DNA of 64,000 bases from Shimia_B sp039815465. Lineage in GTDB: Bacteria > Pseudomonadota > Alphaproteobacteria > Rhodobacterales > Rhodobacteraceae. Positions 18,507-27,242 of the stretch are shown here, in pieces. The notes under the pieces were generated by a model. The model saw only the letters and a program-made list of their open reading frames with translations, ran no database searches and was not told the DNA's origin. Each line of letters starts with the position of its first letter. Position 1 is the first letter of the stretch. The position numbers and the translations under genes were made by a program. The DNA lies in contig JBCBZG010000001.1 in NCBI GenBank assembly GCA_039815465.1, forward strand, positions 255,287 through 319,286, in the 5' to 3' direction.

Positions 18507-19673
18507 TCAGGAGGACGGCCCGAGCGGTGCAGCCCGCTCAACCAAGCGGGCAAAGAACGACGCACCAACAGGCGCGACCGCATCGTTGAAATCATAGGCC
18601 GGGTGGTGGCAGACCGGCCCGTCCCCCTGCCCGAGGAACAGGTACGCGCCCGGGCGCGCCTCGAGCATGTAGCTGAAATCCTCCGCCCCCATTTGGCGGT
18701 CCACAGCGGGATCGACGGTGGCGGCTACGTCGCGCGCAACCTCCGTTGCAAAGGCCGCTTTGCCCGGCTCGTTGATCGTAGCCGGGTAGCCCAGCTCGTA
18801 TCGCAGCGTCGCGTCCACCTCGTAGGCGGCGGCGTGGCCGTCCACGATGGTCTGAAGCCGCTTCATCACCATGGCCTGCACATCCTTGTCGAAGGTGCGC
18901 ACGGTGCCATTCAGATACGCCGTGTCCGGGATGATATTGTCGGCGGTGCCGGTGTGGATCTGCGTCACAGAGACAACGAGGTCATGGATCGCCTCGTGAT
19001 TGCGGCTGACGATGGTCTGGATGGCAGAGGCCATGCCGACCGCAGCGACCACCGGGTCGCGAGTGTCATGGGGCATCGCGCCGTGGCCGCCCTGCCCCTG
19101 GATGTCGATATGGAACGTGTCCACGGCGGCCATCACCGGGCCGGGTGCGCAGAACAGCCCGCCTTCTTCGAAATTCGGCGCGTTGTGGATGCCATAGACC
19201 TCGTCGATGCCGAAGCGGTCCATCATGCCCTCTTGGACCATGACCTCGCCGCCCCCGCCGCCCTCTTCAGCTGGCTGAAAAATCAGCGCCACGCGACCGG
19301 CGAAATTCCGCGTCTCTGCCAGGTATCGCGCTGCGCCCAGCAGCATCGTCGTGTGCCCGTCATGGCCGCAGGCATGCATCTTGCCGGGTACTTTTGACGT
19401 CCAATCAACCCCCGACACTTCCTCAATGGGGAGCGCATCCATATCGGCGCGCAATCCAATCGTGGGTCCATCCCCCTGCCCCTCAATGATCGCCACAACG
19501 CCCGACGTCGCGATGCCGGTATGGATGTCGGTGATCCCGAACTCCTTGAGCCGCTCCACCACGAAGCTGGCGGTCTCGTGACACTCAAACCCGAGCTCCG
19601 GGTGCTGGTGCAGATGCCTGCGCCACGTCTTCATATCCTCGGCGAACTCCGCGATGCGGTTGACGATTGGCAT
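18507..19673 (-). CDS. M20 family amidohydrolase (hippurate hydrolase-like)
   Basis: Dinuclear-metal amidohydrolase of the M20D group that cleaves N-acyl amino acids or similar amides. 388 residues. Family motifs in order: LHQHPELGFECHET, GLRADMDALPIEE, MHACGHDGHTTMLLGAA, FQPAEEGGGGGEVM, the lid-domain GGHGAMPHDTRDP and GAEDFSYMLEARPGAY. The ATG at 19673 has AAAGGAG upstream. The frame stays open far upstream only because of antisense mazG sequence. It is first in the minus-strand run amidohydrolase-aminotransferase-ureohydrolases and divergent from mazG. Confidence 0.88.
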   Translation of the reverse strand: MPIVNRIAEFAEDMKTWRRHLHQHPELGFECHETASFVVERLKEFGITDIHTGIATSGVVAIIEGQGDGPTIGLRADMDALPIEEVSGVDWTSKVPGKMHACGHDGHTTMLLGAARYLAETRNFAGRVALIFQPAEEGGGGGEVMVQEGMMDRFGIDEVYGIHNAPNFEEGGLFCAPGPVMAAVDTFHIDIQGQGGHGAMPHDTRDPVVAAVGMASAIQTIVSRNHEAIHDLVVSVTQIHTGTADNIIPDTAYLNGTVRTFDKDVQAMVMKRLQTIVDGHAAAYEVDATLRYELGYPATINEPGKAAFATEVARDVAATVDPAVDRQMGAEDFSYMLEARPGAYLFLGQGDGPVCHHPAYDFNDAVAPVGASFFARLVERAAPLGPSS

Positions 19674-19715
19674 GGGCTCATCTCCTTTAGGCCACGGAAC
19701 CAGAGGGGGCGCGCA

Positions 19716-20528
19716 ATGGCAATGGATATTCACGAGTTGGACGGCCTCCCGCGCTTGCTGGAAATCATGCGCCAGCTGCGCGATCCCGACACCGGTTGCC
19801 CCTGGGATATCGTGCAAACGCCCACGACCATCGCACCCTATTCCATTGAGGAGGCCCACGAGGTCGCCGATGCCATCGACCGGGAGGCTTGGGACGAGCT
19901 GGAGGATGAACTCGGCGATCTGCTCTTCCAGGTCGTGTTTCAGGCGCAAATGGCGGCGGAGGCCGGGCGTTTTACCTTCGACAGCATCGCCACCCGCGCG
20001 GGCCAAAAGATGATCGACCGCCACCCGCATATCTTTGGCGATGAAAGCCGGGACAAGAGCGCCGAACAGCAGACCCGGGATTGGGAGGCGATCAAAGCCA
20101 AGGAACGGGCGTCGAAAGCGCAAAAGGGCGCGCTCGATGGCGTGGCCAAGGGGCTCCCGGCGCTCATGCGCGCGCTCAAGCTCCAGAAGCGCGCCGCGCG
20201 GGTGGGCTTTGACTGGACCGAGGTGGAGGACGTGCTGGCAAAGCTGGACGAAGAAACGCGCGAACTGGTGGAGGCGCGCGACCAAAAGACCGCAACAGAG
20301 GTAGAGGAGGAGTTCGGCGACCTGCTCTTCGTGATGGTCAATATCGGGCGGCACCTGGGCGTCGATGCCGAAATCGCGCTCCGCGGCACCAACGCCAAAT
20401 TCACCCGCCGGTTTGAGGGGATCGAGGCGGAGCTCGCGCGGCAGGGCAAAACGCCAGAAACAGCAACGCTGGAAGAGATGGACGCGATCTGGAACGATTT
20501 CCGCGCGCAGGACAAGGTGAAGCCATGA
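19716..20528 (+). CDS. mazG: nucleoside triphosphate pyrophosphohydrolase MazG
   Basis: House-cleaning enzyme that hydrolyses NTPs and dNTPs to monophosphates. 270 residues with two MazG domains: the first has GCPWDIVQTPTTIAPYSIEE, then EAWDELEDELGDLLFQVVFQ; the second carries EVEEEFGDLLFVMVNIGRH. The EExxE and ExxD metal clusters are intact. The start at 19716 (MAMDIHELDG) is chosen; ATG at 19722 is also possible. It overlaps the next gene by 4 bp (ATGA). Confidence 0.93.
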   Translation: MAMDIHELDGLPRLLEIMRQLRDPDTGCPWDIVQTPTTIAPYSIEEAHEVADAIDREAWDELEDELGDLLFQVVFQAQMAAEAGRFTFDSIATRAGQKMIDRHPHIFGDESRDKSAEQQTRDWEAIKAKERASKAQKGALDGVAKGLPALMRALKLQKRAARVGFDWTEVEDVLAKLDEETRELVEARDQKTATEVEEEFGDLLFVMVNIGRHLGVDAEIALRGTNAKFTRRFEGIEAELARQGKTPETATLEEMDAIWNDFRAQDKVKP

Positions 20529-21310
20529 TCACGCAAGACCAGATCGACACCTTCCAAACCGATGGGGTGGTCCTTTTCCCCGGCCTCTTCGCTGAGCATG
20601 TCGACACGCTCCGCGCAGGCATTGACCACAACATGGCCGACCCTGGCCCCTACGCCGCTGAGAACTTGAAGGCGCACGAGGCAGGGCGCTTCTTCGACGA
20701 CTACTGCAACTGGCAGCGCATCGCGGAGTTTGAAACCGTCGCCAAAGACCCCAAGATCGCACAGGCCGCCGCTGCGCTCATGGGCAGCGAGACCGTGCAG
20801 CTCTTCCACGACCATGTGCTCGTAAAAGAACCCGGCACCTCCAAACCCACGCCCTGGCATTCCGACGGGCCCTATTACTTCGTCGAGGGCCGCCAAACGG
20901 TCAGCTTTTGGTCCCCGCTCGACCCCGTCACCGATGCCTCCCTGCGCTGCGTGGCGGGGAGCCACCTCTGGCCCAAACCCGTGCTCCCTATCCGATGGCT
21001 GGCGGAGACATCGTTTTACACGAACGAGGACGACTACATGCCCGTCCCCGACCCCGATGCCGAAGGGATGCGCGTGGTAGAATGGGCGATGAAGCCGGGC
21101 GACGCCGTGGCGTTCAACTACGGCATCCTCCACGGTGCGCGCGGGAATGAAACGGCGCAGCGCCGCCGCGCGTTTTCTCTGCGCCTCGTGGGCGATGACG
21201 CGCGCTACACCGAACGCCCCGGCCCCACCTCGCCCCCCTTCCCTGGCCACGGCATGGTCCAGGGCCAAAAGCTCCGTGAGGATTGGTTCCCGGTGATCTG
21301 GCCCCGCTGA
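20525..21310 (+). CDS. phytanoyl-CoA dioxygenase (PhyH) family protein
   Basis: Fe(II)/2-oxoglutarate-dependent hydroxylase. 261 residues. The iron ligands are visible as His112 and Asp114 in PWHSDGPYYF and the distal His203 in YGILHGARGNE, with an arginine in AFSLRLVGDD for 2-oxoglutarate. SFWSPLDPVTDASLRCVAGS is typical of the family. The substrate is unknown; such enzymes hydroxylate lipids, osmolytes or small acids. Coupled to mazG by ATGA overlap. Confidence 0.85.
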   Translation: MITQDQIDTFQTDGVVLFPGLFAEHVDTLRAGIDHNMADPGPYAAENLKAHEAGRFFDDYCNWQRIAEFETVAKDPKIAQAAAALMGSETVQLFHDHVLVKEPGTSKPTPWHSDGPYYFVEGRQTVSFWSPLDPVTDASLRCVAGSHLWPKPVLPIRWLAETSFYTNEDDYMPVPDPDAEGMRVVEWAMKPGDAVAFNYGILHGARGNETAQRRRAFSLRLVGDDARYTERPGPTSPPFPGHGMVQGQKLREDWFPVIWPR

Positions 21311-21384
21311 CCGCGCCACCTGCCCCCTTGGACGCCCGCCCGCACTGCCCTACAACAGAGCTTCACCACCAGAAGGGAGCACAT

Positions 21385-22794
21385 ATGACCGCACCAACGC
21401 GCAGGCACGTCATTGTTGGCGACGGCATCACCGCGCTCGCCTTTCTGGACACGCGCACAGCCCGCGCGGGGGAAGACATCATCCTGATCGGGCGCAACGC
21501 TAGCGAGTTCGGGCGCGGCCAGGCCTATGCCAAGGGCGACGAAACACCCTGGCGTTATGCCTACCTGCTGAACTCGCCCGCCGATGATATCGACCCGGCC
21601 TTTGCGCACTGGCTCTCAGATCGGTGGGACTTGGTCGCGGACACGATGAGGGGCCGTGCGCCTGACTGGCTATCAGCGGCGGCGCCCTTGGTGGAACGCG
21701 GCGACGTCTACGGCGTCAATGCGCCACGCGAATTCTACGGCGACTACATGCGGGAACAAGCGCTGGCTGCTATCGCACGGCTCACGGCCGCAGGTGTCAC
21801 CGTCCAGGCGGTTGACGCGGATGCGCAGCAGCTCCGCACGGGGACCGACGGCACGCTGACGCTTATGACATCGGCGGGGAGCTATGACTGCGACAGCCTC
21901 GATGTCGCGCCGGGCGGCCCGTCGACCTTGCGGATCCCGGGCGATGACGGGGCGTTTGCGGCCCCATCGGTCTTTGGCCACGAACACCGCATCGCCGACC
22001 ATATCCGCGCCGGGAGGGAGATTTTCTGCATCGGCGGCAATGCGGCCATGCTCGATGTGCTCAGGCTCTGCCAAAGCCTCGTCACCGAGGATGCGCTGCG
22101 CTTTGTCGCCTGCGCCCCCGATGGGGAGGTCCCCGCGCCGCTTATCCCGCGCCTGCCCCGGCGGTTCACCAAACCAACGCTCAGCCGCGGCCATGGGACC
22201 GCCGAAAGCTTCCTCGCTGAAATCTGGCGGGAGATCGAGATGGCCAAGCGCGGCGGTGACGAAATGCGCGAGATCCGCGCAGGCTTCCGCGCGCATTTCC
22301 TCGAAAACCCGCTCGAAGGCTACGTGACCGACCCGGCAGAGGCGCGCCGCGTGCCCTCAAAGCTGCGCTTTTGGCTGCGCGGCGGAACACGGGACACGAT
22401 CCTCGACATGATGCGTCTGGTGAACGCGGGCAAGACCCGCGTCATCGCCGGTGCCGTGCGCGCCGTAGAGCACGGCAGCGATGGCGCACGGGTGATCATC
22501 GAAGACCGCGCGGGCGGCGAACAAAGCTACGACACCGGCTTTGTCGTAAACTGCGCAGGCGCAGGGCCCGGGTCCCGCTACGACCCCCTGACCGAGGATC
22601 TGTTGGCGCAAGACGCGATTTCGATCTGCCCGATCTCCCGCGGGATCGCGGTCGGGGAACGCTGCCAGACCGCGATTGCCGGCGTGCGCTACCTGTCGCC
22701 GTCCACCACGGTGATCGGGACGGAATCCATGGCGATGCCGCTCTATGACGCGCATATGCTGCGCACATACGCCGCGCGGGCCCAGCAGACCTAG
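21385..22794 (+). CDS. FAD/NAD(P)-binding protein
   Basis: 469 residues of the NAD_binding_9 type of FAD-dependent proteins. The N-terminal dinucleotide loop is HVIVGDGITALAFL (residues 8-21), followed by GRGQAYAKGDETPWRYAYLLNSPADD, typical of this group. A second loop, FCIGGNAAMLDVL, lies near 214. A C-terminal VVNCAGAGPGSRYDPL and TTVIGTESMAMPLYDAH complete the fold. Substrate unknown. The ATG at 21385 has AGAAGGGAG upstream. It follows the PhyH gene by 74 bp and precedes nucleoside hydrolase by 32 bp. Confidence 0.78.
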   Translation: MTAPTRRHVIVGDGITALAFLDTRTARAGEDIILIGRNASEFGRGQAYAKGDETPWRYAYLLNSPADDIDPAFAHWLSDRWDLVADTMRGRAPDWLSAAAPLVERGDVYGVNAPREFYGDYMREQALAAIARLTAAGVTVQAVDADAQQLRTGTDGTLTLMTSAGSYDCDSLDVAPGGPSTLRIPGDDGAFAAPSVFGHEHRIADHIRAGREIFCIGGNAAMLDVLRLCQSLVTEDALRFVACAPDGEVPAPLIPRLPRRFTKPTLSRGHGTAESFLAEIWREIEMAKRGGDEMREIRAGFRAHFLENPLEGYVTDPAEARRVPSKLRFWLRGGTRDTILDMMRLVNAGKTRVIAGAVRAVEHGSDGARVIIEDRAGGEQSYDTGFVVNCAGAGPGSRYDPLTEDLLAQDAISICPISRGIAVGERCQTAIAGVRYLSPSTTVIGTESMAMPLYDAHMLRTYAARAQQT

Positions 22795-22826
22795 ACAAAT
22801 CCCCCGTTTCCGCCCACCTGTGTCCC

Positions 22827-23753
22827 ATGCGGAAGATTATCATCGACACAGACCCGGGCCAGGACGACGCCGTCGCCATCCTATTGGCGCTCGCCTCGCC
22901 CGAACTTGAGGTCTTGGGGATCACAGCCGTGGCAGGCAACGTGCCGCTGGCGCTTACGGCCCGAAATGCACGCGTGGTGTGCGAGCTCGCCGGGCGGCCA
23001 GATGTGGCGGTCTATGCGGGCTGCGACCGCCCCATGGGGCGCAGCCTGGTCACGGCAGAGCATGTACATGGCCAAACCGGGCTGAACGGTACCGACCTGC
23101 CGGAGCCCACGATGCCGCTAGAAGACGCCCACGCGGTCGACTTTATCATCGACACCTGCCGCACGGTGCCGGGCGTGACGCTTTGCCCCTTGGGGCCGCT
23201 CACCAACATCGCCACAGCGCTCGACCGGGCGCCCGACATCGCAGCCAGTATCGCAGAAATCGTGCTGATGGGCGGCGCCTATTTCGAGGTGGGCAACATC
23301 ACCCCCGCGGCGGAGTTCAACATCTATGTCGACCCAGAGGCTGCAAAAATCGTCTTTGGCAGCGGGATCAAGCTGACGGTGGCGCCGCTCGACCTCACGC
23401 ATAAAATGCTGACCTCGGCGGACTGGATCGCCCGCATGCGCGCGCTCGGGACGCCCGTGGGGGATGCGGTGGCAGGCTGGACCGACTTTTTTGAACGCTT
23501 CGATGTGGCCAAATACGGCTCCGCCGGGGCGCCGCTCCATGACCCTTGCGTCATCGCGCATCTCATCGACCCCACGCTATTTCAGGGGCGCGAGGTCAAC
23601 GTCGAAATCGAAACCGACAGCCCGCTGACGCGCGGCATGACCGTGGCCGATTGGTGGGACGTCACCGACCGCGCACCCAACGCGACCTTCCTCGGCGACG
23701 GGGACCGCACGCGTTTCTTTGAGCTACTGACGACGCGGCTTGCCGCGCTATGA
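22827..23753 (+). CDS. nucleoside hydrolase (IunH family)
   Basis: Hydrolyses the N-glycosidic bond of ribonucleosides in nucleoside salvage. 308 residues. The calcium-binding family motif IIIDTDPGQDDAVAILLAL is at the N-terminus (residues 4-22). Further family features are GNVPLALTARNA, LCPLGPLTNIATAL and EIVLMGGAYFEVGNITPAAEFN. The C-terminal His-Asp region appears as APLHDPCVIAHLIDP. It overlaps the following GNAT gene by 4 bp. Confidence 0.9.
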   Translation: MRKIIIDTDPGQDDAVAILLALASPELEVLGITAVAGNVPLALTARNARVVCELAGRPDVAVYAGCDRPMGRSLVTAEHVHGQTGLNGTDLPEPTMPLEDAHAVDFIIDTCRTVPGVTLCPLGPLTNIATALDRAPDIAASIAEIVLMGGAYFEVGNITPAAEFNIYVDPEAAKIVFGSGIKLTVAPLDLTHKMLTSADWIARMRALGTPVGDAVAGWTDFFERFDVAKYGSAGAPLHDPCVIAHLIDPTLFQGREVNVEIETDSPLTRGMTVADWWDVTDRAPNATFLGDGDRTRFFELLTTRLAAL

Positions 23754-24220
23754 ACAGCCGCCTGCCGCCGCGCGCCGCGCTTCACCGTGCCGACCTCGTC
23801 GACCTTGCGCAGCTCTTGCCGCTCGTGAGCGCCTTCCACGCTGAGGAGGAGGTGCCCACGACCGAGGATCAGCGCATGAACGGGATCATGCCGATCCTGC
23901 GCGGTTCCCCCCATGGGGAGTTCTTTTTGGTCGGCCCACGCATGGCACCCGCAGGCTACGCCTTTGTCAGCTACGGCTGGTCGCTGGAATTCGGCGGGCT
24001 CGACGCGTTCTTGGACGAATTTTACCTGCGCCCCGCCGTCCGCGGCAAAGGGCTCGCCGGGGATGTGCTCCATGCGCTGTCGCTCTACCTGGCCGACCGC
24101 GGCGCGGGCTCGCTTACGCTTGAGGTCGATTACGACAACGCCCCCGCCATCAGCGCCTATGAGCGCTCAGGCTTTCAGCGGCGCGGGCGCTACGGGCTGA
24201 TGTCGCGGACGCTCGCATGA
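23750..24220 (+). CDS. GNAT family N-acetyltransferase
   Basis: 156 residues with the GNAT fold. The acetyl-CoA loop is seen as LRPAVRGKGLAGDVLHAL (about residues 93-110), followed by LTLEVDYDNAPAISAYERSGF, the usual beta-bulge and C-terminal helix region. Substrate unknown. Joined by ATGA overlaps to nucleoside hydrolase upstream and selO downstream, so these three genes form a tight set. Confidence 0.85.
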   Translation: MNSRLPPRAALHRADLVDLAQLLPLVSAFHAEEEVPTTEDQRMNGIMPILRGSPHGEFFLVGPRMAPAGYAFVSYGWSLEFGGLDAFLDEFYLRPAVRGKGLAGDVLHALSLYLADRGAGSLTLEVDYDNAPAISAYERSGFQRRGRYGLMSRTLA

Positions 24221-25608
24221 TTGCCTTCGACAACAGCTACGCCCGCCTGCCAGACCGGTTCTACGCCAAACTGCCTGCCACGCCCGTGCGCGCGCCTAAG
24301 CTGCGCGCCTGGAACGCCCCTCTCGCGGGCGAGCTTGGGATCGACCTGAGCGCCGCTGAGCGGCTCGATGTGTTTTCCGGCAACGCTGTGCCGCAGGGCG
24401 CCGACCCGCTCGCCGCGCTTTATGCCGGGCATCAGTTCGGCAACTGGAACCCCCAACTCGGCGATGGGCGCGCCATCCTCCTGGGGGAGGTCATCGGTAA
24501 AAGCGGCCAGCGCTGGGATATCCAGCTCAAGGGCTCAGGCCCCACCCCGTTTTCGCGCATGGGCGACGGCCGCAACTGGGTGGGTCCCGCGCTGCGCGAA
24601 TATGTGGTGAGCGAGGCGGTGCATGCATTGGGCATCCCCACCACCCGCGCGCTGGCCATCACAACCACCGGCGAAACCGTGCTCCGCGAACGCCCACTGC
24701 CCGGCGCCGTCGTCACGCGTGTTGCCCGCTCCCACATCCGCGTCGGCACCTTCCAGGTCTTTACCGCACGCCGCGACGCAGCCGCGCTCGCCGCGCTCAC
24801 CGACCACGTCATCGCGCGCCACTACCCCGAGGCAACCGGCCCGGCGGAGCTTTTGGCCGCCGCCGTCGCCGCCCAGGCCAAGCTGATCGCGCGGTGGATG
24901 GGGGTGGGCTTTATCCATGGCGTCATGAACACCGACAACTGCCACGTGGCAGGCGACACCATCGACTACGGCCCCTGCGCGTTCATGGATGCCTACGACC
25001 CTGGAAAAGTCTTCTCCTCGATCGACCAGGGCGGGCGCTACGCCTACGCCAATCAACCCAACATCGCCGCTTGGAACATGGCGCAATTCGCCACCGCGCT
25101 CCTGCCGCTGATGGACAACCAAGACGCCGCGATTGAGACGTTCACGGAGATCGTGAACAGCTTTGCAGGCACCTATCAAGCGGCCTGGATTGCAGAGTTC
25201 GGCGCGAAATTGGGTTTGAGCGCGCCGACTGAGGCGGACGTGCCTCTGATCACGGAATTCCTCAAGATCGCGGCAGAGCAGAACGCCGACTTCACGTTAT
25301 CCTTCAGCACCCTAGCAGATGATCTTGACGCACACCCCTGCGCCACGCACCCAGAATTTCCCGACTGGCGCAGCGCCTGGCAAGACCGTGGTGCGGACCG
25401 CGCGCTGTGCGCACGCACGAACCCCATCGTCATCCCCCGCAACCACATGGTTGAGGCGGCCATCGCCTCCGCCGTCGACGACGACTGGACCCCGTTCGAC
25501 TCCCTTCTGGCCGCCGTCACATCGCCCTTTACCGCGCCAAGCGACCCGCGCTTCACAACGCCCCCCACGGCTAACGAAGAGGTGCGCCAAACCTTTTGCG
25601 GCACCTAG
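24217..25608 (+). CDS. selO: protein adenylyltransferase SelO (YdiU/UPF0061)
   Basis: Kinase-fold protein that transfers AMP rather than phosphate to protein side chains; members act in redox homeostasis. 463 residues. Motifs in order: LYAGHQFGNWNPQLGDGRA (near 68), RWDIQLKGSGPTPFSRMGDG, LREYVVSEAVHALGIPTTRAL, and the active-site HGVMNTDNCHVAGDTIDYGP. The Lys, Asn and Asp expected for nucleotide and metal binding are present. Overlaps the GNAT gene by 4 bp. Its TAG stop shares the palindrome CTAG with the stop of the convergent EamA gene. Confidence 0.92.
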   Translation: MIAFDNSYARLPDRFYAKLPATPVRAPKLRAWNAPLAGELGIDLSAAERLDVFSGNAVPQGADPLAALYAGHQFGNWNPQLGDGRAILLGEVIGKSGQRWDIQLKGSGPTPFSRMGDGRNWVGPALREYVVSEAVHALGIPTTRALAITTTGETVLRERPLPGAVVTRVARSHIRVGTFQVFTARRDAAALAALTDHVIARHYPEATGPAELLAAAVAAQAKLIARWMGVGFIHGVMNTDNCHVAGDTIDYGPCAFMDAYDPGKVFSSIDQGGRYAYANQPNIAAWNMAQFATALLPLMDNQDAAIETFTEIVNSFAGTYQAAWIAEFGAKLGLSAPTEADVPLITEFLKIAAEQNADFTLSFSTLADDLDAHPCATHPEFPDWRSAWQDRGADRALCARTNPIVIPRNHMVEAAIASAVDDDWTPFDSLLAAVTSPFTAPSDPRFTTPPTANEEVRQTFCGT

Positions 25609-26480
25609 CCGCGATTGGTCAGGATCAGGCCCAACGTCACAAGCACCAGGGCCCCGATGAGGCCAACACCCGCCTCCTCACCCAAAAGCAGCACGCCCAG
25701 AATGACGCTAAACACCGGCGATAGAAAGCTGAAGGACGCGACCGAGGTCGCCGGATAGATCTTGATCAGCCAAAACCAAAACAAGAAACCAAACGACGCC
25801 ACCGCAAAAACCTGAAACCCAAGCGCCGCCCAGGAGATGACCGTCAGCTCCCGTACCAGCGGACCAGACAGAACCGCGGCGATGACAAGCAACGGGATCG
25901 ACAGAAATACCTGCCAAAAAAGTTGAACTTCCGCCGGTAGCGCCTTGATATTGCTTCCCTTCACAAAAAGCAAAAGCGCCGCCCACCCCATAGACGCACC
26001 CAACGCGCACAGATCACCGAGGATCGCACCAGGAGCCTTCGACGCGCCCCCAAGGATCGCCCAAGCCATGCCCGCAAACGCCAAAGCGAGCCCGAGCAGC
26101 TTTTGCGAGGTCAGCCGCTCCCCCAGGAACAGCCGCGCCCCGAGCGCCGCCCAGACCGGCATGGCGTAAAAGATGACTGAGGCGCGCCCGACGCTCGTCA
26201 GATCGAGCGCGGTGAAGAGCAAAATGAACTCCACCGCAAAGATCAGGCCCATCAACGTGACCGTGCCCCACTGCGCCCGTGCCAGGACCAACGGGATGCC
26301 CCGCCAGCGCAGCCACAGCCACAACACACACGCCGCCCCGATCGACCGCAGCGCCGCCATAAAGATCGGCTGCCACCCATCCCCGCCCACAGCAATCACC
26401 ACTTGGTTAAAGGCAAGCAGCAGCGCCATCCCGATGAGCGACAGGGTGCCAAATGTATCAAGCGACGTCTTGGGTGTCAT
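25605..26480 (-). CDS. EamA-family DMT transporter
   Basis: Inner-membrane drug/metabolite transporter with two EamA repeats and about ten membrane helices. 291 residues from the chosen ATG (MTPKTSLDTFG); a start 10 codons earlier adds only basic residues. Repeat ends are visible at SVIFYAMPVWAALGARLFLGERL and SFSFLSPVFSVILGVLLLGEE, each with the conserved late Gly-Glu. Substrate unknown. Divergent from the Fur-family gene and convergent with selO. Confidence 0.87.
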   Translation of the reverse strand: MTPKTSLDTFGTLSLIGMALLLAFNQVVIAVGGDGWQPIFMAALRSIGAACVLWLWLRWRGIPLVLARAQWGTVTLMGLIFAVEFILLFTALDLTSVGRASVIFYAMPVWAALGARLFLGERLTSQKLLGLALAFAGMAWAILGGASKAPGAILGDLCALGASMGWAALLLFVKGSNIKALPAEVQLFWQVFLSIPLLVIAAVLSGPLVRELTVISWAALGFQVFAVASFGFLFWFWLIKIYPATSVASFSFLSPVFSVILGVLLLGEEAGVGLIGALVLVTLGLILTNRG

Positions 26481-26601
26481 AGGGCGTCGTTGATCGCGTT
26501 TACGGGCCAAGTCAACTCAACGCTGTAGGCACGCAATGGCCGATCCCCCCTTGAGCAGCAGCGCCGCGGGCAGTATCCAATCGCCGTCTTTGGGGGAAAC
26601 C

Positions 26602-27012
26602 ATGCCTGACACCATCATCGCGCGCTGCGAGGCCAAGGGCCTGCGCATGACCGGCCCCCGCCGCGTCATCGCCGCCGTGCTGGAAGACGCCCACGACCAC
26701 CCCGACGTCGAAGAGCTCTACGCCCGCGCCTCCGCCGTCGACGCAGGCATTTCGCTCGCCACCGTCTACCGCACCGTCAAATTGTTTGAGGAGGCGGGGA
26801 TCCTCGAAAAGCTCGAATTCGGCGACGGGCGCGCCCGCTACGAGGATGCTGACCGCGACCACCACGACCACCTCATCGACATCGCCACCGGCGAAGTGAT
26901 CGAATTCGTGGACCCGGAGATCGAGGCGCTGCAAGTCAAAATCGCCGAACGTCTCGGTTTCGAACTGCGCGGCCACAGGCTCGAACTCTACGGGAAAAAG
27001 CGTCAAACCTAG
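26602..27012 (+). CDS. Fur-family metal-responsive transcriptional regulator (Mur-like)
   Basis: 136 residues: a winged helix with LRMTGPRRVIAAVLEDAHDHPDVEELY and recognition region ISLATVYRTVKLFEEAGI, then a dimerisation domain with DADRDHHDHLIDIATGEVIEF. The HHDH metal site is intact and the C-terminal CxxC zinc motif is absent. That pattern matches alphaproteobacterial Mur (manganese response) better than enterobacterial Fur; this is family knowledge plus inference. The ATG at 26602 has GGGGGA upstream; an earlier start would add 22 unconserved residues. Confidence 0.87.
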   Translation: MPDTIIARCEAKGLRMTGPRRVIAAVLEDAHDHPDVEELYARASAVDAGISLATVYRTVKLFEEAGILEKLEFGDGRARYEDADRDHHDHLIDIATGEVIEFVDPEIEALQVKIAERLGFELRGHRLELYGKKRQT

Positions 27013-27053
27013 CACGCCGCCCTCGACAGCGCGCCGCCCCACCAAACGGCGCC

Positions 27054-27074
27054 AAAAGTTTTCGCAAAACTTTT
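27054..27074. terminator. AT-rich hairpin after the fur-like gene
   Basis: A perfect 9-bp stem, AAAAGTTTT and AAAACTTTT, separated by CGC. It lies 42 bp after the regulator stop and reads the same on both strands. The stem itself supplies a T-run, so it could end transcription. It is AT-rich in a GC-rich gap. Confidence 0.45.
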
Positions 27075-27082
27075 CCATGCGC

Positions 27083-27121
27083 GGCGGTGGCCCGCTGCGC
27101 GGGACATCCGCCGCCACCGCC
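27083..27121. repeat. GC-rich nested hairpin
   Basis: Outer 8-bp stem GGCGGTGG/CCACCGCC with an inner CCCGC-TGC-GCGGG hairpin (27091-27103). It directly follows the AT-rich hairpin in the 230-bp gap between the fur-like gene and the next EamA gene. The nested layout resembles the three structured repeats further along, but the sequence is not shared. No gene is seen in the rest of this gap. Confidence 0.45.
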
Positions 27122-27242
27122 CCGCTGCGATCCCCCTAGACGGCCCTCCGAACGGAGCGTAGGCGGGTCGGTGGGTGGGCGCCTTTCAAGCGCAGCGCAG
27201 AAACAGTCCCGCCCATCGACGCAGCAATCCAATGGACCCGGC

